Shown: positions 47,601 to 52,882 of the stretch, one piece after another
How positions within the stretch are numbered: the first letter of the stretch is position 1
Layout of the letters: each line of letters opens with the position of its first letter
Assembly: GCA_964019135.1 (NCBI GenBank)
Contig: OZ025265.1
Coordinates: 22,233,143-22,297,142 of the forward strand
Direction: 5' to 3'
Length of the DNA: 64,000 bases
DNA from: Arenicola marina
Lineage: Eukaryota > Annelida > Polychaeta > Arenicolidae
Notes under the pieces: model-generated
Seen by the model: the letters and a program-made list of their open reading frames with translations, nothing else
Databases searched by the model: none
What the model was told of the DNA's origin: nothing
Made by a program: the position numbers and the translations under genes

Positions 47601-49457
47601 TATAATTTTAGAAATTTAGCATATTTTTAGAATTAGCGAAGTGCCCGAAATCAATTAAGATTGAACGTAACGTTGAGTTGTGGCGACTGCGACCAGGGCG
47701 TTAATAGGCTTGACTGGCATTCACACGTAACTCGCGAAAGATATTAATACTGGCCACCTGAGATCCTGACTTCCATGTACTTAATTAAATCACTAATTAG
47801 GGGGAAAGCTACTAAACTCATTGATAAGGCCCACTATTGTATAAGTGCCACAGCGTCAGTGCTCTGCCTACATTTTATTTGCTTCTAGCTAAGGGTCATG
47901 GTAGTTCTGTGTCTTAAGATATGTACATGTATCTTGGTCTCATGATTCAGCGATTGTTTTCTGATCTTGCCTTGTAGGATGTACGGTGTCGCTGCTATTT
48001 AGTTATTTCACATGCATTTATCATACGCATCTGATATCACTTTCGTGTTGCGTGATATATCTTGAACTGCTTGCCATAGTTAAGCAGATACATATTGTGG
48101 ACGCCACTGCTGCCCGTTGTCATCTGATACCTATATCTGCGTGTCTTTACAATCATTGTCTGACTATGTGTCTCTTTCCAGCAACTTCTCTCCATCATGT
48201 CAGAGATCTGTCGTATCTTCATTTTAGCGTTGTATAATGTTTTGAGCTGACGAAATCTCGGTCCGTGTACCGGATTAATGTATTATTACCTCACATAATG
48301 ATGGAATTATACCAGTGGAAATTCCTCGATGAAAGTTACGATGCTTATCAGAGGGGGCGGAGGGGGGGGGGGCAATATTCACAGCTGTACAATAATATAT
48401 TTTTCAAAAATGTCTACTATCATATCATGTCATAAAATAATTTATAAGAATTTTTACATAACATCGGAGGGGGTGGAGAGCAATATTGACAGCTGTACTA
48501 TAATGCATGTTTCAAGAATGTCTACTCTTATCATATCATGTCTGTCATGAAATAAATCAAAAGAACATATATATATATGTGTGTATCTATGCATAAATTG
48601 TCGGTTGTATTCATGCCGCTCGTGTCTGTGTCATTCCAGAGGATATCGACGTTCCCGAGGGAGAATGCTCCACCCCCGGTACCACCACCGTCGATCCGCC
48701 CAACTACGACGACGTCATGAGCAGTGACCAGGCGCCCGCGGCGGCCTCGGGGTCCGGCAGGGGGGGTGAGAGCGAGAAGTCCGGAGCGTCCAAGTCGACC
48801 GCCAAGCTGACCAAGCCGCTCAAGTCCATCATGAAGAAGGGGGGCAGCAAGGATGGGGATAAGGGCGACAAGGAGAAATCCGGAGGGAAGATCCAGAAGA
48901 GAGAATCCGGGCGGGGGCTCGGGGTCGGGGTGGGCGCCCGGGGGTCGGATCTCCTGGATGGGAGTCCGCACGCCAGCCCTAGGCATTCCATGTCGGTCAG
49001 CGCCGGGTTGTCGTCGTCCACGTCGGCGTCGGCCGGATCCGGACCGCTAAACGGCGACGTGGCCGACCCGTCCGGAGTCACCGTCCAGGTTGTCCGGAGC
49101 AGCTCCAGCGGCGTCAGTCGCTCCGTCGTGGATCACATCGAGCTGCAGCAACAGCAGCAACAACAGCGGGATCATCACCATGGCAACAGCGCCCATCGGC
49201 GGACGCCCAGCGCCTCTAGCGGCGGCGGGGCGCCTCTAGCGGGCAAAACGTCAGCCAATCAGAGCGAAGCGGCGTCCGTGGTGACGATCCAAGCGCGCGG
49301 ATCCGGGATCCATTCCAAAGAGGCGACATCCGTTGCCAAGGTGACGATGCCCTATTCCATGGGGTACGAGGAGGAGGGGGATGAGGAGGAGGATGGGGGG
49401 GATGAGTTCGGCGGCGGCGACCCGGACGACGTCGAGTCTATAAATACTCCTCTGTAA
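15012..49457 (+). CDS. FAM126: Hyccin/FAM126 family protein, eleven exons, N-terminus not found
   Basis: Seen: eleven exons (15012-15116, 18927-19061, 30535-30579, 35389-35469, 40640-40761, 43418-43513, 43839-44030, 44599-44686, 45156-45315, 46072-47082, 48640-49457), each bounded by AG and GT, with matching phases, read through to a TAA at 49455-49457 and give about 950 codons. The first nine exons (about 341 residues) align along their whole length with vertebrate hyccin, for example the DPVCHQLFDFYRS, SVYHE, NGIYFTMFNGQ and LLVTNAI stretches. Known: hyccin (FAM126A/B) is a cytosolic helical protein that binds TTC7 and stabilises the EFR3-TTC7-PI4KA complex making PI4P at the plasma membrane. 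Odd: the last two exons (about 610 residues) are a long, low-complexity Ser/Arg/Gly-rich tail, making the protein much longer than the roughly 520-residue vertebrate forms. A Ser-rich insertion lies in exon 43839-44030. The exon with the start codon is not recognised upstream. Confidence 0.93.
16785..17035. repeat. G-rich imperfect duplication
   Basis: Two copies of a roughly 130-bp block containing AAAGGCGGGA, GTTTTCTGGTGGGGTCG and a long G run. An independent 19-bp direct repeat (GCGCCACCCTCGATG) lies at 16665-16700. Confidence 0.7.
17806..17812 (+). promoter_or_regulatory. TATA box-like site in hyccin intron
   Basis: TATAAAG in a CpG-rich setting (GGCGCGCAGGGA before, GCCGGCC after), followed about 100 bases on by an ATG frame (17911-18057). 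It resembles a core promoter, but no initiator can be proven. Confidence 0.35.
17911..18057 (+). CDS. Short open frame after the TATA-like site, possible alternative first exon
   Basis: ATG at 17911 opens 48 codons (MEKRLVIQQITEYISLNL...) to TAA at 18055. A possible weak donor, CAG then GTGTCC at about 17998, would leave phase 0, the same phase hyccin exon b takes in. I recognise no homologue. It may equally be chance or a relic of a mobile element. Confidence 0.2.
   Translation: MEKRLVIQQITEYISLNLASLPRRYVWRQVSYSLTRDPDIYFSSDDGC
18560..18926. repeat. 55-bp minisatellite ending at the exon b acceptor
   Basis: Three near-identical 55-bp units at about 18745-18910 (TTGACCTCTGAACACATGTT, TTCTACCATCACCGTTGG, GCGCGCCTTGTAGA) preceded by diverged units. 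The last partial unit carries the real exon b acceptor, TGTTCTGCAG. Confidence 0.88.
18927..19061 (+). CDS. FAM126: Hyccin exon b
   Basis: Acceptor TTCTGCAG ending at 18926 and donor GTAAGT at 19062. It has 45 codons in phase 0 (VMDPVCHQLFDFYRS ... VWAYLSAISHNDKK) and aligns directly with the DPVCHQLFEFYRS-like block of vertebrate hyccin. The acceptor is the last, diverged unit of a minisatellite. Confidence 0.95.
19098..19215. repeat. Two-copy short repeat after exon b
   Basis: TACCGTGTATTTGCCGTATAGAGGCCGCG and TACCGTATATGTCCCGTTAG, AGGCCGCG: two copies about 65 bp apart, each followed by ATTAAAAGGA. Probably a degraded element of the TACCGTATTT inverted-repeat type. Confidence 0.5.
19690..22506. 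repeat. C-rich 30-bp satellite, left block
   Basis: About 94 copies of a 30-bp unit made of CCCCTATTGCCCCGCCCC followed by ATCGCCCCACCT, with TATTG/TGTTG and CGCCCC/CACCCC variants. The plus strand is almost pure pyrimidine/C with ATCG islands; the minus strand has four or more G-runs per unit. Because the unit is a multiple of three and lacks stops, all three + frames stay open for about 2.9 kb. Lies in the hyccin intron between exons b and c. Confidence 0.95.
22507..24909 (+). pseudogene. LINE reverse transcriptase-RNase H reading frame with one internal stop
   Basis: One frame runs from the satellite junction to TGA 24907-24909, broken only by an in-frame TGA at 24310-24312, where the RNase H motif IYSDSLS ends. 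Seen: RT motifs RGPDNIPYQFLKQL, PIPKPGKDHTNPSSYQPIAL, QSGFRQNRNTTDNL, FFDLEKAYDTTW, GVPQGSILS, and FVDD at about 23227-23240. RNase H shows YTDGSKD, TADAVAL (Asp where the catalytic Glu is usual) and, after the stop, WIPSHIGIEGNSLADAAAKE. Only one nonsense change and no frameshift suggest a fairly young copy. The open frame that extends upstream through the satellite is an artefact of the 30-bp repeat. Confidence 0.88.
22507..25326 (+). mobile_element. 5'-truncated non-LTR retrotransposon (LINE with RNase H)
   Basis: A LINE body interrupts a C-rich 30-bp satellite. It has lost its ORF1 and endonuclease but keeps the reverse transcriptase, RNase H, a C-terminal CCHC-like motif (CVPC...EHILLRC) and about 415 bases of 3' untranslated sequence. 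It ends in a short CAAAT-type tandem tail (AATCAAATCAAATCAA). The 3' sequence with GGCACGATATAGCC and CCGTTAAGCCCC is of the kind found on many invertebrate LINEs. RNase H after RT points to the I/Nimb-like group rather than Jockey or CR1; the clade is inference. Satellite sequence resumes immediately after the tail. Confidence 0.9.
25325..26150. repeat. C-rich 30-bp satellite, right block
   Basis: Same 30-bp unit as the left block, continuing directly after the LINE tail. It decays at about 26150 into irregular CT-rich sequence (to about 26545). Before the LINE inserted, the array was one block of about 3.6 kb. Confidence 0.95.
26902..27166 (+). mobile_element. SINE family A, full-length copy
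   Basis: GGGGCCGCCCCGATAGCTCA head with A box, B box GGTTCGAGCCCC, body with GTCTGTGTGGTCGCAGGATAA and CATTGACGCGATATGATCAG, ending AATGTACAACCAGCTAACC. Confidence 0.92.
27605..27640. promoter_or_regulatory. Inverted pair of CRE motifs
   Basis: TTGTGACGTCA and TGACGTCACAA form an 11-bp perfect inverted repeat with a 14-bp AT-rich spacer. Each holds the full cAMP-response element TGACGTCA. It could be regulatory or a MITE end. Confidence 0.45.
27985..30360. repeat. 22-bp minisatellite, about 2.4 kb
   Basis: Around a hundred units of GGTACTAATAATACAGATACAG with gains or losses of six bases and point variants (GACCCAG, GATATGG, GATGCAG), and blocks of several units repeated as higher-order copies. 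Lies upstream of hyccin exon c. Confidence 0.96.
30535..30579 (+). CDS. FAM126: Hyccin exon c (45-nt small exon)
   Basis: Acceptor TTACAG at 30529-30534 and donor GTGAGT at 30580. It has 15 codons, RSGGSEACLLGIYNL, matching the short EALLLGVYNL-like block of hyccin. The size is an exact multiple of three, so skipping would stay in frame. A 2.4-kb tandem array ends about 175 bases upstream. Confidence 0.9.
31680..31893 (-). mobile_element. SINE family A, minus-strand copy next to the gap
   Basis: Reverse complement of the family: tail side TTGGTTGGTTGG at 31681-31692, GGGGGTAACCC..., GACCACACAGACATGGCC, GGGGCTTGAACCACCGATCC, CGCTCTAACCCACTGAGC. The head ends within ten bases of the N run. Confidence 0.92.
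31901..32100. other. Assembly gap, 200 N
   Basis: Exactly 200 unknown bases inside the hyccin intron between exons c and d. It sits between a SINE and a tandem array, so it is probably unresolved repeat; true length unknown. Confidence 0.99.
32101..32365. repeat. 24-bp minisatellite at the gap edge
   Basis: AGGCTTTAGAAGCTCTATCG plus TGAC, cleanest at 32220-32350 and degenerate beside the gap. The array probably continues into the gap. Confidence 0.85.
32636..32700. repeat. (GA)n microsatellite
   Basis: GA dinucleotide run with interruptions. Confidence 0.9.
33220..33490. repeat. C-rich minisatellite of about 33 bp
   Basis: CCCTCCACCTCCCCTATGCG and CCCCCCGTCCGT units with variable lengths; all + frames are open Pro/Ser-rich strings without coding value. 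Confidence 0.8.
35389..35469 (+). CDS. FAM126: Hyccin exon d
   Basis: Acceptor CTTTCCAG ending at 35388 and donor GTAAGA at 35470. It has 27 codons in phase 0, containing KVQTLTIPTLAAPSVYHE, which is the hyccin block KVLxFTIPSLxxPSVYHE. Confidence 0.95.
35495..35695. promoter_or_regulatory. E-box and CTCF-like motif cluster just after exon d
   Basis: Three CACGTG E-boxes (35498-35503, 35607-35612 and 35653-35658), the middle one a full GTCACGTGAC palindrome, interleaved with four CAGCGCC(C/G)TCT sequences resembling CTCF cores. Could be an intronic enhancer or a small diverged repeat. Confidence 0.35.
37575..38060. repeat. 41-bp CT-rich minisatellite
   Basis: About eleven units of CTACCACCTTCACCCCTTCT then CCTCTCCTCACCTTACCTTG, with TTACCTTG/TCACCTCG variants; followed by a GCCGCCAGC repeat to about 38175. 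Confidence 0.9.
38573..38835 (+). mobile_element. SINE family A copy with 18-bp target-site duplication
   Basis: Complete copy from the A box (GATAGCTCAGTGGGTTAGAG) to the AACCAACCAACC tail. CCACTCATAGTTTGAGGG flanks both sides (38555-38572, 38836-38853). Confidence 0.95.
38852..39050 (+). mobile_element. SINE family B (second tRNA-derived family)
   Basis: TGGTGTAGTGGTTAGCGCAC (A box) and GGGTTCGAATCCGG (B box) form a tRNA-like head. Its body (CGTCCCGGGAAGTTCCATGG, TGTGTGCCCAAAAGCGGCG) differs from family A. It starts exactly at the right-hand duplication of the family A copy. Confidence 0.7.
39100..39440. repeat. Degenerate AT-rich tandem repeat
   Basis: Loosely repeated TTTCCATTGTACCTGA(T/A)ATATA units of about 28-40 bp. 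Confidence 0.55.
39862..40143 (+). repeat. tRNA-like head followed by six tandem B boxes
   Basis: An A-box-like region (GGTGGCACAGGGGGCAGAGC) at about 39868-39890 is followed by six units of 32-33 bp (39942-40140), each CAGTCGCGGTTCGAATCCCA plus CTCTGGCCTTGT. Four carry a perfect Pol III B box GGTTCGAATCC and two have AGTTCGAATCC. Interpreted as a SINE whose B-box segment was amplified in tandem. Confidence 0.85.
40336..40600. repeat. 31-bp minisatellite just upstream of exon e
   Basis: About nine units of GATATCTTGCATCTCACATG plus TATTTGCTTGT, ending about 40 bases before the exon e acceptor. Confidence 0.93.
40640..40761 (+). CDS. FAM126: Hyccin exon e
   Basis: Acceptor TTGTTGCAG ending at 40639 and donor GTGGGT at 40762. 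Forty codons plus two bases (phase 2 exit): SLAALALTENALLHC then ENINAQN, matching the hyccin MALTESAL ... LTAQNRFEVL region. The split Arg codon is completed by the next exon. Confidence 0.93.
41229..41548. repeat. Direct duplication, copy 1
   Basis: CGCCTCCTCTCCGCCCGCCT, then AGTGACACG, GGTTTATCCCTCGAGTTACA and the GTGCCAAGCTACTAATGTGA end match 42600-42787. Copy 1 has about 120 extra bases (41386-41508). Confidence 0.85.
41550..41713. mobile_element. Short inverted-repeat element (MITE-like), family 1
   Basis: Terminal inverted repeats AGGGGCGGATCCAGG and CCTAGATCCGCCCCT (one mismatch), 163 bp, G-rich left and C-rich right arms. Internal TTTACGATGTATTTCGTTGG is shared with 44071-44225. 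Confidence 0.85.
42125..42296. repeat. AT-rich minisatellite (ATATCAAGACAGGTATAT)
   Basis: Seven or so copies of TATATCAAGACAGGTATA with TACAGG variants. Confidence 0.9.
42600..42787. repeat. Direct duplication, copy 2
   Basis: Same order of blocks as 41229-41548 without the 120-base segment, about 1.3 kb downstream in the same orientation. Confidence 0.85.
42815..43080. mobile_element. MITE-like element, family 2
   Basis: Left end GGGGCCGTATTCATAATCGT and right end ATTATGAAAACGACCCCT are imperfect inverted repeats. The internal GACTTAGCGCTAAGTGGAAG recurs at 51525-51560, so it is dispersed. Confidence 0.7.
43418..43513 (+). CDS. FAM126: Hyccin exon f
   Basis: Acceptor CCTTGCAG ending at 43417 and donor GTACGT at 43514. 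It encodes SVLTYVLSCYNADIANL then HQALCKTAS, with phase 2 entry and phase 2 exit. The CYN and LC residues correspond to the conserved helix of vertebrate hyccin. Confidence 0.93.
43685..43797. repeat. About 33-bp tandem repeat upstream of exon g
   Basis: Three units of GTATAACGCTCCAGAATCAG plus TTAATCATTCGC (first unit CTCTAG). Ends about 40 bases before the exon g acceptor GCTCCAG. Confidence 0.85.
43839..44030 (+). CDS. FAM126: Hyccin exon g with Ser-rich insertion
   Basis: Acceptor CTGCTCCAG ending at 43838 and donor GTGAGT at 44031. It encodes an acidic/Ser-rich stretch (around 43880-43935, SESSTSSSRGS) followed by KLSAPFLLEILNGIYFTM, the conserved hyccin helix. The Ser-rich stretch has no clear counterpart in the vertebrate protein and is probably a loop. 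The exon follows a short tandem array with units ending GCTCCAG, like its own acceptor. Confidence 0.93.
44071..44225. mobile_element. MITE-like family 1, right-truncated copy
   Basis: Starts AGGGGCGGATCCAGGCATTT, and contains TTTACGATGTATTTCGTTGG and AAAACCAGACTTTTACAGTG, but lacks the right terminus. Lies about 40 bases after exon g. Confidence 0.8.
44324..44578 (+). mobile_element. SINE family A copy ending at the exon h acceptor
   Basis: GGGGCCGCCTCGATAGCTCA head, B box GGTTCGCGCCCC, body TGGTCGCAGGATAAAGATCA, end GTTAAAGCGTCCTTAATAT. A short candidate duplication TTTCTATT flanks it. Its 3' end is about 20 bases before the AG of exon h. Confidence 0.92.
44599..44686 (+). CDS. FAM126: Hyccin exon h
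   Basis: Acceptor TTCACCAG ending at 44598 and donor GTGAGT at 44687. Completes a split Met codon, then FNGQAREGIQALEDVHNRA ... TDVLL. It matches the FYNGEWDLAQKALDDI-like segment of hyccin. A SINE copy ends roughly 20 bases before the acceptor. Confidence 0.93.
44783..44890 (+). mobile_element. tRNA-derived SINE, third head type
   Basis: TTGCTCAGTTGGTAAGCAGG (A box) and GTGGGTTCGAACTC (B box) with a tRNA-like spacing. No family A body follows. Confidence 0.55.
45156..45315 (+). CDS. FAM126: Hyccin exon i (end of the conserved globular part)
   Basis: Acceptor GCTATAG ending at 45155 and donor GTGAGG at 45316. It has 53 codons plus one base, beginning VTNAIRNSLEFN, which matches LLVANAIKASL of hyccin. 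Homology to vertebrate hyccin fades after about residue 20 of this exon. Confidence 0.92.
45316..46071. other. Hyccin introns with nothing further recognised
   Basis: The intron 45316-46071 and likewise 47083-48639 hold AT-rich unique sequence. 48330-48545 contains two diverged copies of a block with AATATT(C/G)ACAGCTGTAC and TCAA(G/A)AATGTCTACT. Confidence 0.6.
46072..47082 (+). CDS. FAM126: Hyccin exon j: helical segment plus basic Ser-rich tail (1011 nt)
   Basis: Acceptor TTGCCTTACAG ending at 46071 and donor GTATCG at 47083; phase 1 in, phase 1 out, open throughout. Residues from about 46140 to 46360 form a charged, Leu-rich predicted helix (LLDLSDLELERKHHQL, then RRQAELLKFLDDEAPDI). After it come Gly/Gln-rich, then Arg/Ser-rich stretches with repeated basic-Ser motifs (RRSTSE, RRSSSR, KRSNSD, RRSASQ), and a 12-bp coding repeat at 46791-46836 giving GSGPGSGPGSG. 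Splice phase on both sides supports inclusion. I do not know this tail in vertebrate hyccin. Confidence 0.85.
48640..49457 (+). CDS. FAM126: Hyccin last coding exon k, stop at 49455-49457
   Basis: Acceptor CATTCCAG ending at 48639; it enters in phase 1 and runs 271 codons to TAA. It begins EDIDVPEGECSTP, then NYDDVM, a Lys-rich block (about 48780-48900), a short glutamine run near 49143-49170 and an acidic Glu/Asp-rich end (EEEGDEEEDGGDEF) closing ESINTPL. It is predicted disordered, with CpG-rich sequence unlike the introns. Confidence 0.87.
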
Positions 49458-51502
49458 CCGTGGTTACCACATCCCGGTATCTCATTCCTTTTCCCCATAT
49501 TTGTAGAGGGTTAATTGCGCTGTTAAGTTAAGTTAAATTATTGCTAATATATTGTTTTATAATCATCCATGCATGATATAGATCAGGAAGTAACATTCTA
49601 CCATATATGATACCTACCTTCTTAGCTACAAAAATTTAAATGTTATTTCAATAGGTAAGTCGCAGTCACAGACCGTTAAATTCCTGAGTGTATCTGACTG
49701 TTGTTACCATCCCATACGGTCTCATCAGTTTAAAATGTAGACGCTCAATCTCTAATCATGTTATATAGATTGAACAATCATGGAGATAAAAAAAAAATTC
49801 CTACGGCGTACGTTTTCCCTCAGCGCCAGAGTGTTTTTATCCCTTGAATTATACTGACGACTTAAAGGACAAGGCGAGATTGGACTTAATTAAAGGTAAA
49901 AATCCCACTTCCACTCAATTCATTTCCAAATGGCGTCGTCTTCTAGTTGCGATGGAGACTTCCTGTGATTGGGCTCTGTTTATATACAGTCGCTATGGTA
50001 ACAAACAATTTCATCAGTTTATATTGTCGGTCCCTTCGAGGAGTAGTAAGTAAGGTTATTAGGTACAAAAATCATATGCGAATGCGCAGTAGGCCGCCGA
50101 CAATAATAGCATTAGCTGAGCGGTGCCTTGTTTTAGTAACGTTGTTGAACTGATTCTCTTGTCTGGCGGATCTAAGCTATAGATTGGAGTAACAGTAAGT
50201 GAGTGACTTGCTCACATTGTAGACTACATAGCGGGGATACCTTTGGATTTACCACGTGGTTCGAAATCTGTACTTAAGGCAGTACTATTTATTGGGTTGT
50301 AGATAAGATGCTAGTATTATTATGTATTGGTTCTTTATAGTTTATAGGGGTACACCCGTAGGTCATACGTCAGCAAGTCACTTTTTGATACGATTCTTCA
50401 TGCAGTTCTCTTGTCGTGGGAATAATTCTGATGTTGAATTTTGCCTGATGCGCAAATTAAGTTTCTCCCATTTTGTCACTGTCTCACATTCTTCAGATTC
50501 ACATTCTTCAAATAGTAGAAATTGTTTTCGCTTTTTTTTAAGTAAACTTATATCAAGGCATGCATTATATCTGGTGCAAAATTTCCGATGTACTTTAAGC
50601 AGCCATGACATTGTAAAATACGGACTGTTATGTAGGTATTATGAACTAAGTATTCATTGTGAATTATATAATTCTGAAAGATAAAAACACGGAACATGCC
50701 AGCCATGAGTCCATGAGTCCCAGGTCTGTCAAAGGTGACCTGTTTCCGTGTGAATAATCTGGCGGGAACAGTGAAGGGGCGGGGGGGGGGGGGGGGGCGG
50801 GTAAAGAAAACATAAATATGCCTCTCTTCCCTTCGGTGTTCGCCCGGTGTATGTCTGTGTTTGGGGCGTACCCCCAGGGTATCTCTATTCCCAGAATTTG
50901 GTAAAGTTCAAGGTCTTGTATGTTACTTACATATTCTCATGGCGTGGGATTTGACATCCAATTGATTTAAATCAGGGCCTTGTTTTGACCTTTTTAAAAA
51001 AGGAAGAGTTAACTACAGGTCAGAGATTGAAGAGACAATATAAATGGTACGGGGGGAGGGAGGACTTAACTTGGATGTAAATGTATAGACTTCCGGGGAA
51101 TATTTATTTGGAGACTGTGTGATAATTCCATCACCAAACTGGCAGAACTAAAGACAAATAATCCACATTTATGATACGGAAATGACCTTACTGGCATCCA
51201 ACATGTATAGATATATATATCGACCCGGTTTTGGGTTTTTAAGTTCCATTGTGCGGAGTCGCCTCCACGCCGCGTTTTGGTACAAAGTTCAGTTATCATC
51301 GTAATATTTATGCAAAAAAATGTGATTAAATTATCCACCATGTAGCAAAGCAATCTTTCAGGTCATCAAGAGTGTAGCGTATTGAACAAGAGATGTATTC
51401 ACATTTGTTACGTTATGTATAGTAGGAAATAAAACATGGTTGGCTCATTCACTCGTTCTGTTCAGTTGAATTTCACCACTCGATTAACGTTGTAATGATC
51501 AA

Positions 51503-51575
51503 TGGCCGTAATCAAACACGACACGTAGGCCACGCCAATAGACTTAGCGCTAAGTGGAATATTTCTCTCAGCTCT
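51503..51575. mobile_element. MITE-like family 2, partial copy
   Basis: GGCCGTAATCAAACACGAC, TAGGCCACGCCAATAGACTT and AGCGCTAAGTGGAATATTT match the left part of 42815-43080. Confidence 0.65.
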
Positions 51576-52672
51576 CCTAGACTAAGGCACAGGTGAGCGC
51601 TCTTAGATTAAGAAACAACTAGTTGTGTTGCCTAGACCGTAAGGAATCCCTGGGCTCTGATAGACTGTAAGGAACACCAGACTATGGAACATATGAGCTC
51701 TCCTAGACTGTGAGGAACACCTCAGAGAAGTTGGCTAACTATGTTCAGAAGCAATGGGAATCCAGTTTATACGTGCTATAACTGGATATTCACTTACAAC
51801 CCTTTTTATCGATATTGGGATATTACGCTCGGGGTCCTTTATGATGGAAATAAAAAACAAATAATTCTTACCCCAGAAATATTTATTTACATGATAAGCA
51901 TCGACTTAATGCCATCACAATTTCAACAATATGACGTCATATCTGGACAATGACTTCACACAAGATTGTTTCAGGTGTTTGACACTGAATATAGGTGAGG
52001 TAATCGCACGTGCTATATACCGAGTCAGTATAAACGAATATATATAAACAACATATTTAAACAAACTTCATATATCAGTGCAACACTTCAATGTCCGAAA
52101 CAACCATGGCTTGTTCAGAACACAAACAATCCTCCATCTCACATTTCGGAATCGTACACGACAAGAGTATCACAGAAATAAAGTTTTGATGGGGGCAAAG
52201 TGTTCAAAAAGTTAACCACAACCAGAATACAAGGTGCTAAAATTATAGTTAATTTTAAACGGTTTCATACATAATATTTATCTTGATATTCCTGTACCAA
52301 TAAACTGATTTGATTGATTCCTCATTGACCAGAAGAGCCAAATTGCTAATTTATATAAAATTCAAACGCTTTTTATTTTATATTAAAAACTGGTTCACCC
52401 ATAATGACAGTTCATCGAACACGATATAATGCGCTTCGTAATGTAACGTATGATATCAGCCGACATGAGATAATGCAAGAAAGCAACTTTGGACATGAGG
52501 GCCAGGACCACTTATTGCGCCAAGTATTTTAATTCTCACATTTTAATACTGGTCACTCCAAAAATAAATGACATTCCAGACCAATAGAAACGTTCCAGTC
52601 CCATAAAAAAAAGCACTTCGATTAGAGGAAAATGGATATGCCCTGTTGTATGCATAACCTCCTAGCACATGC

Positions 52673-52678
52673 TTTATT
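52673..52678 (-). promoter_or_regulatory. Possible polyadenylation signal of Beclin-1
   Basis: AATAAA on the minus strand, about 100 bases after the Beclin-1 stop codon. No transcript evidence; several further AATAAA sites occur beyond it, so this is a candidate only. Confidence 0.3.
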
Positions 52679-52776
52679 CACCGATTTCGTATTGGTTCAT
52701 TTTGTTTTTGCGACAGAAAAACACAATGAATAGGAACGCGGCAAATATGGCAAGAGGTGAATGTTGCGGGGCGTTT

Positions 52777-52882
52777 TCATTGGTTGGCGAATTGTGAAGA
52801 GACGGCCGCCAGACCCCACTTGAGATTGGTCAACATGAACTTGAGAGCTCTCGTCCACTGTTCCTCGGAGTTAAACTGGATT
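52777..52882 (-). CDS. BECN1: Beclin-1 last exon and stop
   Basis: Acceptor TGTTTTAG; completes Lys, then [34 protein letters not shown] and TGA. The human end is KWGLAWVSSQFYNK, so the C-terminus is intact. Confidence 0.97.

Larger units (their letters stand above)
49458..52776. other. Convergent intergenic spacer and 3' untranslated regions
   Basis: Runs from the hyccin stop to the Beclin-1 stop. It must contain both 3' ends. AATAAA at 51428-51433 (+) is one candidate for hyccin. Apart from the MITE piece at 51503 and a loose CTCCTAGACT repeat (51570-51725), I see nothing. Confidence 0.6.
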
